A DNA stretch of 64,000 nucleotides from Amborella trichopoda (GCF_000471905.2 NW_006497560.1:1443678-1507677), one strand, 5' to 3'; numbered from the stretch's first letter, positions 32,602 to 45,929 are shown. Program-made: numbers and translations. Notes: generated from the letters alone by a model not told the origin.

Positions 32602-35600
32602 ATGGATTTTGGGTTCCTTAACCCATTTATCCGAATCGAGGATTTTCTCATCCCTGCATTTACGAGCTTCTCCAGGGAACAAGTTCCTCAAACTTCGTTC
32701 CCAACTTTCCTTCTGAGCAAAGACCCAGTGTCTAGCTCTCAGGTCTTAACTTAGATAGGTGTGATGAGGGATTTAAAGGTCCCTAACTCCCCATCTCCTA
32801 GCTTTGGTGGAACCCCCACCAAAGTACTATGCATTGGTAGCGCATCTACTACCACTCACAGCACGTGCCTTATCACCAGCAAGCCACTTGCCAGTTGTAT
32901 TGCCGAGGTACTTCGAAAGGCTGCCCAATCCCTTTCTGCAAAAGGTAAAGAAGTTGTCGTTGCTTCTGTGGGTCACCACAAGACTACCCCCCACATTCCT
33001 TCACCACCTAAAGTCTCTATGCTTAGAGGCTCAACACATCGAGGAGGAGACCATGGGGCCTCCACCTCTCGCACACACACTAAGGTTCGTGGGTCATCCA
33101 CTCGAGCCACACCTGAAGGCAACTCTTATGTTACCCTGAGTCAGTATCCAAGATCAGGCCTTCTCGGGCCACGTCCTATACACGTTATGCATCTGCATCC
33201 CACCACTCGGGGAAACGTTGTCGCCACATCAACCCAAATACATGGAAAATGACCCCCTCATCCTCCTTCTCAGCACACACTAATACACCCAGTAAGGGAA
33301 AGGCTTCCACCTGTTCTGTTATAGACACCTTGGTCATAGCTTTCGGCCTTCTATGGCCGGACCATTTGTTCAAGCCCGGGCTGACCCCAAAGCCACCCGT
33401 GATCCTTCTTCAAGAGGCACACATGCGTCACCTTCACGAACAGCTCTTCGCTCCCGACTCAGGCGTCATCATGAGTCGATCCTTCCCCCGTTTGCCCCTT
33501 CTCTTTCGAGCAAGCACCTAGCGCCTTGGTACTCGTAGACCTTCCACAAGAGTGTCATTTTGAACCAGCCCTGTCATCTCGATCATGCCTCTGGAGCCCA
33601 TAAGAGAGTTCAGGGCAAAGACTTAATGGGAGATCAAGTCTTTCATCCTCCCCAGCCCAGGTTGACCCCAGTTCCTGACCCACACCCATTGCTCCATCTA
33701 ATGGAGATAGCTCTCTCTTATGCAAGAAAGGCCGACGAGCTGTAGTCCCGATCACAGTTCTGGCATCAGGTCCATCAAAGCCTTAAAGACAAGCACGAGT
33801 GGGGCCTGCAGATCCTGAACAAATGGTCACGGCAGCCAGCTTTGATGACCCTCTTCACCATAACCCCTTCTACCCTCTTCAGATGATAGAGCTCGAAGAA
33901 GGGGCATGAGAATCCTGCACAGTGGTCAATGTCGTAGAAGATGACCCAACAACCCAGCGGCCACGGTCCCAAGACCGTCGAGAACCGGTCCTCACACGAT
34001 GGGCATATAAAACTCCAGTTCAGTCAGGGCATGTTGAGCCCTTGCTGACCGATCTGCCGCACACGGCTCACCAAGCTTATAAGCCCTCAACTGCACCTAA
34101 GGATGACCTCCTTGGAGAAACAATTAGCTTTATGGTTGTGAACGATCCTATTGACTCTCAAGAAGAACGCATGGACAGGTTCAAACAAATGGTGTGCACC
34201 ATGATGGAGAAGATTGATTGCATGGAAAGCATGCAGTCCTCAGTCAACATATCCCATCATGCGGCTGACTCCCATCAGTCGGATGATGCAACTCCAAGGC
34301 AGCCTCCTCCTCTTGCCTCACAGAGAAATTCTGTCCCTCACCCCGTCTCATAGGCAAACATCGCGACAATTCTGTCCCTCACCCCGTCTCATAGGCAAAC
34401 ATCGCCTTTTATGGTAACCCATAGCTTAAAGAACAGATAGATCCCAAGAATGCAGCGTACAACTCAATACCAAACGTCGTACCCCTCCTACATTGATCAG
34501 GTTCTGTTTCCCTTGGACTACAAAAGAGGAAGTTTCCCCAATTTAATGGTACGACATTCCTGCACCAGCATATCGCATATTTGCAAGCGGCATGTTGAGA
34601 GACGATGGCTGATGAGAGACTCCTCCGCTGTCTGTTCATTGAAACCCTTGATGGCCCAACCTTTCAGTGGAATGCTCGGCTTCCCCTAAATTCAGTACAT
34701 ACTTGGGATAAAATGGAGAAACTATTCCACTAGTGCTTTTATGAGGTCGAGAGAGAAGTCCAAACCATCAAGCTTCTCACCTTGACCCAGGAACCAGACG
34801 AACCCATCGGTCAATTCATAGCAAGGTCGAGAGATTTGGTTGCTCGCCAACCTGTGTGCGAAACATGCAATCTGAGATCGCTCTACAAGTTGAGGCCTTC
34901 AGTCCGACCTCCATGTCAGAGATGATCTCTAAGTCTGTTCGAGTAGAGATTTTGTCATGCCACCATAGCGAGTCACGGCAGCAATCTTCAAGCTCGAGAA
35001 ACAATCGGGGTAATGGAAATTCTAGGACCAAAGCCCGGGGTAATCAGCAAAAAGGAGTAATCAGTGCGACCGTCACTGTAAGTGATCCAAAGAAGGCCGC
35101 CTCTTAGACTTTGGACCTCTCCAAAGGGGTACGCACAGTAAAGACAACACCTCAGGGAGGCAAGAAGCAGCAATCATACAATCTGGTACCCCCACCTGCG
35201 AACCTTAATCAAGATGATTATTGGGCCAGGCATAAGAATAAGGTCTATCCTTTTGAAAAGGAATGGGTTCTCAACACTCATGCGAACTACTATGCTTATC
35301 CTCGGAGGATAAACCACCCCACAGAGGAATGCTACACACTTAAGGACTTCATCGAGGCTCTGATCCAGAAGGGCCAGATAAAACTCAAAGAACATAAAAA
35401 AGCATTCAGGGCAACTGAGTCTGCCCACGTGGTGACAGTATAGGAGGAAAGCGAATGTCTGCACTTTTGATGAGCTGCCAGCGGGGTATGATGCTCCAAC
35501 ATGAGCTCGTCACACCAACGCTAGCAAGGCAGCCCAAGCGTCTTTCTTAGGGAACCGAAAATCACTAGTGCTCGTATCATCAGATATGGGGCCACAAGCT

Positions 35601-35700
35601 GAGCGAATGCTATGGGTTCGAAGCCATAATCGCAAAGACGGTGCAAACAGGTCACATTGCCTACACCGTCATGGAAGAACACCCACAAGTCAGTGACCCC
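32602..35700 (+). pseudogene. gag of element B
   Basis: From the ATG at 32,602 (then GFLNPFIRIEDFLIP) through a basic S/T/P-rich section (32,760-33,740), NDPIDSQEERMDRFKQMVCT (near 34,140-34,200), the capsid-like core (34,700-35,000) and two zinc-knuckle-like modules near 35,281-35,340 and 35,565-35,640 (CSYHQIWGHKLSEC). Compared with A and C it is a clearly different subfamily. Broken in several places. Confidence 0.8.
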
Positions 35701-37020
35701 GTCCATCGGAATGCTTCAGTGCAAGAATCTCTTAATGCCTCTGATCTTGCTGAACGCTCAACTACCCAACCATGGAGACTCTATCATGTGCGGAGCAGAC
35801 TCAAGTCCTTAAAGCGAGAGGCAATTCGTCAAGTTAAGGCTGTTCACAAACCTAGCAAGATGAATCAAGCACCTCCCAAGGAAACTAGGAGGAGACAAGC
35901 ATCAAGGGCTGCCCGCCTGAGGAACAAGATTCCTCAACTGCAGGCCAAGCAAGAATTTCTTAAGCCTCTTCCCCTATTATCGATCTTACAGGACTTCATC
36001 CCCGGCGTAATCATTCTTCCTCCCTGGTCTCATTAGGAGGACATCCCTAGGCGATATCTTACTCGGGGCATGTCTAATTTGGGTGATGACATTAAAAGCA
36101 CCCCCCAGCAGTCTAAGTAAGGGAAAGGCCTAAAAGACCCCCTGCACACGTCCAACTCTGATGACAACGAAAAAAGCTTCCCAAATCTGTTCGATGAGGG
36201 GAATGACCTTAAAAGTCCCCCACAACTAACCCCTCTTCTTTCTCTTCTTCGTCTTCTCCCTCCTCTTCTATGTCTTCTGCAAATACAACCCGGGAATGTC
36301 CAGCCTTCGAGGCCCTCGATAGAGAACTCGAAGGAACCAATATAAGTAGGACGCACCGTAGGCGACAGCAAAAGACGCTAGCCCAGGCGGCTGGATTCAT
36401 GACAGTTTCTGATGCCCTAGCAGCTCGAGCCAAATCAAAGCCATCCCCTTCTACTAGAAAGCACAAGAAGTCAAAGCCAAAGAAACCCTAATGGCCTCCT
36501 GAGCCCGACTTCGAGCAGAGGTTGAGAGAATCAAGAGGGCAAAGCTTTTATTCTCAGGAAGTTTGTCTCGTGATGCAAATCTCATAAGCATCACCCAGCA
36601 CGGGGTAGAGGAGCCTAAGATCAGAGAAAATGCTGCAACCTCCACCTCAAAAGTCAGGCATCTTAAAGTTTCCTAGTCCATCACTTCTCCCTCACCCGAA
36701 TACCCCAAATAATTTACCCATCCTCAAGCTCCCTGGGCTCCTCCCTCGCCCAAATACCCAGACAATCCACCCATCCTCCAATTCCCTAGGATTCCTCTGG
36801 TCCAATTTACCCAACCACCTCCAAAGCCTAAATCTCAAACCTCCACTTTACTTAAACAAATCCCTATCACCCAATCCACCCAGACCACCCAAATCAAGCT
36901 GGTTGCGTAACCAAGTCAACCAGCAAGCCAAAATAAACCTCTTCCACCTAAACCTGCTCCTCAGCCTACTATACCACCCAAAGCAGTGGCAGGACTAGGA
37001 GAATAAAAGGTTGACAGGGA
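35701..37020 (+). other. gag-protease linker of element B
   Basis: Basic stretch RRRQASRAARLRNKIPQL near 35,890-35,945, then CPAFEALDRELEGTN (36,300-36,345), which matches CPDFDTLSKEFEGTN in C, a basic tail with KHKKSKPKK, and a P/N/L-rich section (36,630-36,998) of PPHPNTPNNLP type. The first part is shared with the patch at 53,910-54,800. Confidence 0.7.
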
Positions 37021-37024
37021 AAAG

Positions 37025-38495
37025 GTGAAAAATGATGTGATAGGGAACTTGAGGAAGCTTCCAGCCTTTCTCAGCATCTATGATGCTCTCATGCTCTCAA
37101 GGGATTACCTTATGGCTCTGATTCCAGCTCTTTCCAATCAAGAGGTGTACAAGATCGAGGTGGAACCCATTGAGGTGGACCCAACAATCTTGAGTGGATG
37201 TATCGCGATCGCCTTCTCAAAGGATGATTTGCAATTGGGAGAAAAATTTCACAATCGCCCTTTGTGACTGGTGAGCTACATGCATATCCCATTAACTGAA
37301 TTATCTTAGATGGAGGGTCAACAGTCAACCTTATCCCAAGGACAATCCTCACTCGATTGGGATTAGGGTCTGAGGATCTGACTCCAACTTATATCACAGT
37401 CTAGAGGTCCAACCAGTCAGGAGAGAAGTCGACTGGCACGGTTCGCCTTCGTCTCAAGATTGGTGAATTAAACGATTATGCTCAGATTCATGTGATCAAC
37501 ACCAACACCTCCTATAACATCCTTCTTGGTCGCCCGTGGCTCCATGACTAAGGCATGGTTCCATCAACATTGCACAAGTGCTTCAAGTATAGTCGAGGTG
37601 GGAGACAGTATACGGTCTATGCTGACAAAAGACCATTTCTTATACCCGAAACTCACTATGCTGATGTCAAGTATTACTTCACAGATTTGGTGTCACCCCA
37701 AAAGCCAAATGATGGTGATCACAAGTTTGTGAGAAAGACAGAGACTTTGTCTCATGAAGATGTTGAGGACATCAAGCGAACACTTGTGAACATGTTCAAG
37801 GAAGAGGAAAGACAAGGCAAAATCCTCCCTCTGACTCCCATTCATCCCAGCATCCCATTCACTACCCCTAAAGAAACTTCATCTTTTCCTGAAGATGAGG
37901 CTTTCCCCACTGCTTCCTGTCTGGAGCCACCTTTGCAAGAAGATGAACTAAAGGCCACGCTTGAGATTGAGGAAGTCATGAGGACAGAACTCCTGGCTCC
38001 AAAGGTCACCTACACGTCGGCCATTAAAAAGTCTTGCATGTCCCTATTGCACTCTTGAAAGGAGAATTGACGTGCCAGCCGCCGCGGAAGATCCTCCAAA
38101 CCTCGGTTGTCATAAGAAAAGAGGATGCTCCTCATGCCACTGCAAGGTCAGTTCAAACTAGTAGTCAGCCATAAGCCCTACGCTTCCATGATTCTGTGGG
38201 AAGAGAGCAGTTTAAGAAAGGACAACTTTCTTACCCTCAAAAGCAGGATCCTCTGGCAGAGTTAAGAAGCGAGGTTCACAATCTCCAAAGTCAATTGGAG
38301 GTTATGAGCATCGCTTCAAAACATCTAAAGAAGTTCGTGTCTGAGACCAAGAGCTATGATGAACTTGAAGTAAATGTGCCTCGAATAGAAGCCAAAGCCC
38401 CTCCTGATTGGACTATTTACAATGAGAAAACTCATCACATTATGAGAACGATGAATTATGAGCCTCTGTCCAATCAAATGTTAAGGGGAGAATAA
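37025..38495 (+). pseudogene. aspartic protease region of element B
   Basis: Starts with LPAFLSIYDALMLSRDYLMA, the usual run-up to protease in Tat/Ogre elements. The active-site motif reads LDGGSTVNLIP (37,305-37,340), and ILLGRPWLHD.GMVPSTLHK (37,520-37,580) is the downstream protease signature. It would cleave Gag and Pol. A C-terminal part (38,196-38,495) has a heptad-like ELRSEVHNLQSQLEVM and PDWTIYNEKTHHIM, found upstream of RT in other elements; here no RT follows. Broken. Confidence 0.8.
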
Positions 38496-38720
38496 GCAAC
38501 TGCTCCCCCATTTGAGGTCATTGAAGCCACAGCAGCTTGTCGCAAGACGAAGCAAGGCATAGGGTATTCTGTCTTGACCCCTTGAAATAATGAACATTTT
38601 GAGAGGCGGTCAAGACTAAAAGAAGGAAATGAAGTGCAGCAAAGCAAAAGAAGAATGAAATCATGCAGCAAAATGCGTCAGAGGAGAAAAAGAGGCATTT
38701 CATTCATAAATCCAAATCTT
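38496..38720. other. junction between protease region and antisense gene
   Basis: Non-coding, with AAAGAGGCATTTCATTCATAA near 38,691. The equivalent spot in C (61,480) and A (8,945) has a similar TTTCATTCA/TTTCTTTTATTGCA phrase, so it probably holds the 3' end of the antisense transcript. Confidence 0.4.
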
Positions 38721-41700
38721 TTACAAGTGTCGAAATATAGAGAAAGAAATGGCAAAGAAAGGACAATCTAAAAAATGATCAATGATCTTATAGATCTCCA
38801 CTCTGGATGCCGTAGAAGAAGCCTCGGCATGTTGAATATGCTCCTTCAGTTCAACCACCCTTTGAGCCTCATGTTCCATGGAGGCGATTTCCGACTCGAT
38901 GGTGCAAATGAGCTCTGATATATCCTCAACCAAAGAGGCATCCAAGGCCTTCCTCTGATTCATCTCCCTCTCAAGATCATCAAATTCACTCCACAACGTC
39001 CGCATCTCCATCCTTATGGCTATCATCTTGTTAAAACAAGCTCTTCCCTCCATCTTTGAGATTGAGTTGATGAGCAACCATCTCAGCCTTCTTCTGTGCG
39101 CAGGAATCTATTCCCACATGACGACGTGTGATCGACGCCTTCAAGGAAGCCAGCCTGCTGGTTTTTGCCTCATGATGCAACCTTCCCAATCTCCAGCTCT
39201 CTAATTCATTTAAAATAGCATCAACATGAGAGAAGACTTCTTGCACATTCCCCAAAACAGTGGTCGCAAGGGTAAACTCCTTGAGTTTGGCCAATGCCTC
39301 ACCCAGCTCAACGAGAGGCTGCTCACCCAGCTCAACGAAGGGATGATAGCCATGTGAGTCACTGGCTCTTCGGGAGCAATCGCGAAGCCTAAAGCCTCGG
39401 GCTCCTCAGATTCAGAGGCAGCCCCAGTCTCAACCTGCTTGGTCTCCCCTGCGCCAGCCTCCTCACCTTGACCTTCGCCTGCTGAAGCCACCACTCTGGT
39501 CTCTGCGTGCTCCAAAGCAACCTCTTCCCCTTGTCTCTCACCCTCTGGCATGGCCTTGATAAGTTCAAGGCCAACACCTCTTCCTTGTTCTTGACCTTTT
39601 TGAACTATCACTTCAGCCTCTACAAGTTCAGGGGCTACCTCCTCCCTGTGACCTTCAACCTCTGCCACGGCCTCTTCTTCATGGTCTGCATCACCCACAA
39701 CCAGAACCTCTTCCACAAAAAGCTCAACCCCCTCATCTTCATGACCTGTGCACCCTGGGGTCCCCAGTCTCTGAACTTTCAAGATCTTCCCTCCAAGAAG
39801 GGCCTGGGTTTGCATCACCTACAATTTTGTCACCCAAGGCACCAGCTTCTTGATACTCGGGTACCTCACCAATCATAGGCTCCTCCTCCTGAGGGATGTT
39901 TGAGCCTTCACTACCCAACACTGCAGCCCCTGTCTTAGTCAGGGCAGCAACCTCTTGAGCGTCAGAGGCCATGTCAGTGTCAGTTTCCTCTCCTTGAGAA
40001 ATAACTGCTGGGCCTTCAACCCCATCAATCTTCATTAGAACTGGATCTGACTCAAGAATCACCTATAGACTTAGAGGCATCACCTTAAGTTCCAACGTCA
40101 CCTCTCGATCAAAAGTGATGACAATGGACTCAGAGGGGCTCGATTCATCTACCTCTATTTTTTAAGAGGTAGAAAATAGTTTAGGAGAGGAAAAAGATGA
40201 TGGAGAAAGGGTAGAGGGTGACTCGAAAGGGGTAGCAAATGAACCAGAGAAGGCAGAAGATGAAGAGCTACCTCATGATTCTAAAATGACTGAAAGTTTT
40301 GCACTCCTATGTTTTCGAGCAGGTCTGACAGCTTAAGGCGGTGCACGAGTGCCGGTAGGGGCAGAGCGCCTCCTTTTTTTCCTTCCTGCTGAAGAACGAG
40401 TAGCCGCCTCAGAATTACCCTCTCAAGAAGAGCTCACAGTAAGAGCACTCTGTGGGTCGTTCCCTATCAGTGTGTTCAAATTTTGAATTGGGCGCCCTTC
40501 ATGATCAGGGACCTTTCAACCCTCCTTCCACTGAAAGATAGAGGTGAAGTTGTCAACAAGGCTCCCCATCTTCTTCTCCATTGCAAGAAATTACGGTGAA
40601 GTGTCATCCACCGCTATCTCTTGAGGTATCCCAAGAGCCTGCCAATTCCAGGGGTAGCCCAAATGAAAGACCTCGCCAATAGGGAGAGTGCTGATGATCC
40701 TCCTTTGTCTAGTATCTTGACATCATTTGTAGTTCTCCCCTTTCCAAGGGTAATCAGCTTCCCAGTATCCTCGGTTGGTAATCCTCCACCAGCATGCATA
40801 GGCCTCGATCGCTCGGATCCTTATGCCAAAATGCGGTACCACATACTTGCCGACTTCTGTCATCTCCAAACATGTGGACCAGGCGGTGCGAATGTGTTCT
40901 GGCCACCATGATTCTCGAAGAGTCCCTTACTCTTCCTTCTTCCCTATGTTCACTCTACCGTGACGCTTCTCGAAGAACACAGAGAAGGGTAACTCTAGTC
41001 AAGCCCGTGCTGATAAGCAAAGCGATGGGGGAAGTATCCTTCGAGTCAGTCACTGTATGAAGTTCGATAGGCTAAAACCCCCCCTCTAATGCTCAAGATA
41101 AACATGAGATCCTTGATAATTGTGGGAGCAACATCCAACTCCTTGCCCAGTTCATCAATAAAGCCACGGTCAGTAAAGCGACCCAACGTATACTGGACAA
41201 ATCATTCCCAAACAAGTTCTTTGCATCCACTAGGCAGTGAAAGATAGTCTTCTGCCTAGCAATGCTCATCAAGATGGGGCACATTTTCTCCCCCTCGCCT
41301 GGACTTCTGACATGAGTGCAGGAAAATAGGCGCCTAGCCACCCATACACGTAGTGAATGGGGAATGGTGTCTTGAAGTCCCTAAGGAAAGTTGTCTTGAA
41401 GTCCCAAGAGAAAGCTTCGCCTCTGACAAGGCCATTGCCCCTTACCCCTAAAGATGAGTGTCAGTCCATGGTAGTGCTGCATAGGACTGGTTGTGCAGGA
41501 GCATACTGATGCCCCCTCATCATGTCGTAAGCCATATAGAATGTGCCTGCGTTGATCCTATCAGCTCCTCCATGGAGCACAAACTTGCATAGGAACAAGG
41601 CCAGGTATGCGGCTAAGAAAACACAGTCATCACCGGTCTCGGGTTGGTAAATTGGAGGCATCCCCTTCACAATTGCTTTCCCATTTCCTCCCAAAATAAC

Positions 41701-42484
41701 TTGACCAGCTTCCTCGGGGTAATCCTCGTAAAATAATTTCAGCCATTCGACAAAGGTCACGCGACCATTGCTGGACTTGGAGGAGAGCAACTAGTAAATC
41801 TCAAAGATTTCTGAAGACTAGCAGGAGGTTCCACTTCCTCTAGGTGAGCACCACAAAAAATGACTGAGTTATGAGGCACGAACTCGTCATACATTGCTCC
41901 GATCAGCGGGAGCCTGCTGATGAAATGAAGATCCAGCAAGGAGATTCCTGCTTCACCATGACTGAGAAGCCATGTATTGCTCGCATGACTCCATATCTCT
42001 AACAATACCTTGATGGTATTTGAGCATCGGTCATAATAGCTACCTGAACACTACACAGCAGCTAATAGAGAGACACGCTCAAGAATGCTTCTATGTGACC
42101 TCAGCAGGAAGAGTACCCCCTTAAATATTGGTGCTCCCCTTGCACTCGAAGGCCAGCAGAAGACCATATCAGCCCCTTTGTCTTCACCATCCTTTTCCTC
42201 AATGTGGGCAAATTCTCACCAAAAGCTACATTCCTGTGCATGTAATGAAGGAGGGCCACCCCTTCTTCAATACTGACATTACCATCATTGCCTTCCTGCA
42301 CCTCAAAGAAAATTGAGTCGGTAACGAAAGTGACACTGAGGGGCCACTCTAGTTTGCATGTCGATTCGGTCAACCAAATGGGCTCACCTCTGACCAGGCT
42401 CTCCCAAGTAAAATCAGTAGTACCAAACTCTCCTCCCCTTGAAATATTTTTCACGGTAGGGATTCTGTAAGAAGATTCGGTCAT
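38721..42484 (-). pseudogene. antisense PMD gene of element B: PMD, acidic middle, coiled coil
   Basis: Minus strand, start MTESSYRIPTVKNIS at 42,484. PMD part to about 40,500 (WSHASNTWLLSHGEAGISLL and DLHFISRLPLIGAMYDEFVP near 41,880-42,000; FVEWLKLFYEDYPEEAGQ near 41,690-41,760). A basic cluster GRKKRRRS lies near 40,365-40,390. The middle (39,210-40,060) is rich in E, G and A. The tail (38,721-39,294) is heptad-like (DLEREMNQRKALDASLVEDI, IESEIASMEHEAQRVVELKE), a likely coiled coil. Same architecture as the copy at 24,187-26,937 but with its end kept. Role unknown. Broken. Confidence 0.75.
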
Positions 42485-42558
42485 TATAAAAAGCTTAAGA
42501 ACTCACTGCCATACGTGAATCACTAAGGCACTGACTATCGCCGTGGGTGAAAGGTACT

Positions 42559-42835
42559 GGCTAGCACCGGCTGTGTTCTTAAAAGCTAGCGCCGACTGTG
42601 TTCTCAAAAGCTAGCGCCGGTTGTGTTCGCAAAAGCCCAGCACCGGCTGTGTTTTCGAAAGATAGCACCGATTGTGTTCTCAAAGGTTGGCGCCGGTTGT
42701 GTTTGTCAAGGCCCAGCGCAGGTTGTGTTCTCAAGGCTCAGTGTCGGTTGTGTTCTCTAATGCCTAACGCCAGTTGTGTTCGTCAAGACTAATGCCATCT
42801 GTGTTCTCAAGGGCCAATGACGGCTATGATTTGGT
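42559..42835. repeat. 25-bp minisatellite, about 11 units
   Basis: Unit of type AGCTAGCGCCGGTTGTGTTCTCAAA, starts at 42,561 and 42,586 fix the 25-bp period. It lies just upstream of the B antisense gene's ATG (minus strand), as the 33-bp array does for the sister gene, yet the sequences are unrelated. Confidence 0.85.
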
Positions 42836-43407
42836 CACAGCCCAATGCTGTCCATGTTCAAATCCCTCACATGTGCCACAGATTCTGCACGTGTCACCTG
42901 AAATCCCGAGTGCACCATTTGACAACTGTCAACCGCGATGTGGTCTGACGCGTGTCCTTGCACGTGTGGATGGTGAGCGTTACCTTCCTCAAGGCCCTTC
43001 ATCTACCACTAATGGTTGTTCACTGCCCTTTGACCTCTCGACTTCTTGCCGGGAAACCTCTCCACTCGCCGGCCACTGTTGCACCTCCCTCGAAAGCCAA
43101 CAGAAGTTCACCAGCAGCCCCCTGCTACAACTTGGATCCTTTTTCCTCCTCTCCGATACTCCAAAACTATTGTCGGAATCTCTGTAGGTCACGGTCGAAA
43201 TGCCTGCTTCCCCCAACTCTGGCAACAGTGACCCTTGCGAAAGCCCGTGTGCTCCCTTGCTGGTTCTCTCTCTTCTTAGCTGGAACTTTCTTGCCAAAGT
43301 TTTTACCGTCAAACTCCTGTAAACCTCGAGTACCCTGTGTATTCTTGTCGGAGTCCTAGCCGAAAGCTTCCCTCTCTCTCTCTCACTGATAAAAATTACC
43401 TTACCCG
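42836..43407 (-). other. leader of the B antisense transcript
   Basis: Between the promoter at 43,408-43,453 and the minisatellite. Contains a 107-codon minus-strand frame (42,989-43,312, MTVKTLARKFQLRRERTSKG...) of basic, S/G-rich composition without a known domain; the sister leader at 23,409-23,612 has a comparable basic frame. Probably a leader rather than a gene. Confidence 0.4.
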
Positions 43408-43453
43408 TTTACCCAAAGGTAAAACGGTGGAAAAGGGTTTACCCCCTTATAAA
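43408..43453 (-). promoter_or_regulatory. antisense promoter of B: TATA-like box and palindrome
   Basis: Minus strand TTTATAA at 43,453-43,447, then 30 bp downstream TTTACC-CAAA-GGTAAA (43,408-43,423). Followed on the minus strand by a (GA)n run at 43,372-43,385. Same layout as 7,865, 23,345 and 62,774. Confidence 0.65.
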
Positions 43454-43664
43454 GGTGATGTTTCCTCGAAGTACCTTGAACAAGCCAAAAATTTTAGTCA
43501 AGGCCCATAAGGCCAAATGGAAATGGGCTGGACTGGGTCGGGCTCAAGCCTGATGCCTGAACACAGGTCACCACCGCCCATGAAACCCCAAGCATCAGGT
43601 GTTGAAAGAATCAAGATCGGGTTGTGGTCAGGCCCGAGGCTCGAGCTAAGACTAACGCCGCGCG

Positions 43665-43920
43665 TGAATGACCATTCAGCGCTGTTTGTGCATTTATCAC
43701 CCACGCTAGCGTCGCGTGTGTTATCACTATGGACAGCTAGCACTGCGTATGTTACCACTGCACACGACTAGCGGCGCGTGTGTTACAGCTACCTGTGCTA
43801 GCACCACGTGTGTTACCGTCATCCATGCTAGCACCACGTATTTTACCACTACCCATGCGGCGTCGTGTGTGTCAATGCTACTGCCACCCATGCTAGCGTC
43901 GTGCATATATGAACCTGGTT
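43665..43920. repeat. about 30-bp minisatellite upstream of the B antisense promoter
   Basis: Units like GCTAGCACCACGTGTGTTAC followed by CACTACCCAT. Starts near 43,738, 43,766, 43,797 and 43,828 give a period near 30 bp. Contains CACGTG boxes in several units. Confidence 0.75.
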
Positions 43921-45240
43921 ATCACCGTGAGTGTTTTTCCATCACCCCCAGTAGGAGTTAAACTTGTGCCATAGCCCATCATCCCTAGTGGAGATAAGTG
44001 AATGCCCAAAAAAAAGTCATGCCTACCTCTACCATCCCTAGTGGGTCTGTTTCACACCAAGCTATCTTATCCTCAGGGAGTCGGGTTGCCTTCCATAAAC
44101 CTATTCTCCATCGAGCCTCATCTTTGACCGCAGGGAGTCACACTTGCCCCCCTAATCCTCAGTGAAGTCCGCTTGTGTTTGCCACTTCTCGTAGGGCCAC
44201 CATCCCTCTCTGCTTGTGTATAGACATAGCCATTTTATCCCCAGGGAGTCGAATTGCCACTCAAAGACTTATTCCCCATGAAGCTTCACCTTGGTGGTGA
44301 CCCACGCAATGGTCTAAATGCACGCTAGACTGTATGGTCTAAACTATACGACCTTAAATTGTAGCGAAGGTCTAGTTGCACGACCTTAAACTGCATGCTC
44401 TTAGCTGCATGACTCTAAACTGCACAAACTATACGACCTTAAACTACATGATCCTAGCTGCATGACCTTAAAATGCATAATCATGGTCCAAGCTATATGA
44501 CCTTAAACTGTAGCAGAGGTCTAGTTGCATGACCTTAAACTGCATGGTCGTAGCTGCATAACCTTAAAATGCATAGCCATGGTCTAAACTATACGACCTT
44601 AAACTGTAGCAGAGGTCTAGTTGCACGACCTTAAACCGCATGATCCTAGTTGCACGACTTTAAACTAAATAGCCATAGTCCAAGCTATATGACCTTAAAC
44701 TATAGTGCACGACCTGGCTGCATGACGTTAAACTGCTTTGCACAGGTCTCGGAGGCATAACCTTCAACACGCCCCCACACACGCGCACATGCCCTTGCAT
44801 GCGTCTTCACACACGCCTTCCCCAAGACCAGTCCATGTGCGCACACCACCTGCATCAACTCCCCAGTAAATCTATCTTCCTTCATTACCATTCATCATTC
44901 CCCAATGAGTCTCACCCACGCTCACAAACGGCGAGCCATCCCACCATCCATACTAGCCGCAGCTAGTGGGTCACCACTATCCACCTTCCATACCAACACC
45001 ATCCATCTTTCATAAGCAGCCTCATGCCATCTCCTCAAAGTGAGCCAAGCCACCACCATACTCACTCCATGGCGTCCACAGATTACCATCCATCTCCACT
45101 ACGGTTCAGTTGTATGACCCTAAAATGTAGTGCACGTCCTAGCTGCATGACGTTAAAAGGCTTCGCACAGGTCCTGAAGGCATGACCCTAAAAATGCCTT
45201 CACACAAAAAAGAGAAGAAAAAAACAAAGAAAAAAAGAGA
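43921..45240 (+). repeat. B 3' region with GACCTTAAACT-type repeats
   Basis: 43,921-44,290 is unstructured. From 44,290 to 44,720 units with TATACGACCTTAAACT, GTAGC.(G/A)AGGTCTAGTTGCA and CATGGTC recur, then sparse copies to 45,180. Same family as 5,510-7,440, 22,040-22,700 and 63,290-63,960. No gene; the open frames are repeat products. Confidence 0.75.
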
Positions 45241-45762
45241 ATAACAGGCATGGTATATACTTAAACAAGGGAAAGCCATGAGTAAAAATGATGGACGGGC
45301 ATGGTCTTGAAATCATGAGTAAAAACGTTTGGTGAAAATAAAAACTCGGGCACAGTGAAAACCCGAAAGGGCACCGTGAGTAATAATGGAAGAATAAGGG
45401 TGGACATGGTCGTAAGGTCATGGGTAAAAGAGCCCCAAATAAAAGGAGGTTAGTGAAAACCGTCACTACGGCAACGCTTCCTGGTCCAAGTGAAAACCCA
45501 AAAGAGCACTTGGACCAATAAGCAGATTGATGCAGCACTTCCCATAGGCGGCTTCAACCCGCACTCAAAAAACATCCTCGGTAGTAAATACTTTGCGATC
45601 AAGACCCAAAAAGATGATCTTCAATGAAGGCTCCAACAGTCCGTATATCCCCATGAAAAGACTTAGAAGTTTGAAGAATCTCTAAATGGCAAGTCAGAGT
45701 CAATCCTAAAGGACCCTATCCCCAAGAAATCAATCAAAAACAAGAAATTCAAAACAAAACTT

Positions 45763-45905
45763 CTGACATGGATGATGGGCGTTCCATGCAACGTCCCCCA
45801 CCAGCAGTTAAGCGAAGCTCCTGACGAGGATGATGGGAATTCCATGCAATGTCCCCCACCAACAACTAAGCAAGTCTCTGACAAGGATGATGGGCATTCC
45901 ATGCA
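45763..45905. repeat. 57-58-bp tandem repeat, two and a half units
   Basis: CTGAC(A/G).GGATGATGGG starts at 45,763, 45,821 and 45,878; each unit includes TTCCATGCAA.GTCCCCCACC. It abuts the LTR of C on its left. Confidence 0.8.
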
Positions 45906-45929
45906 GTTGTAGGAAGGTATTTTTCATCA

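Noticed and set aside
40614-41341. Several plus-strand frames over the antisense PMD gene
   Set aside because: Opposite-strand shadows; the minus strand carries the recognisable PMD text.
42559-42835. Possible CRISPR-like array
   Set aside because: Units are contiguous 25-bp tandem copies with no unique spacers; plant context.
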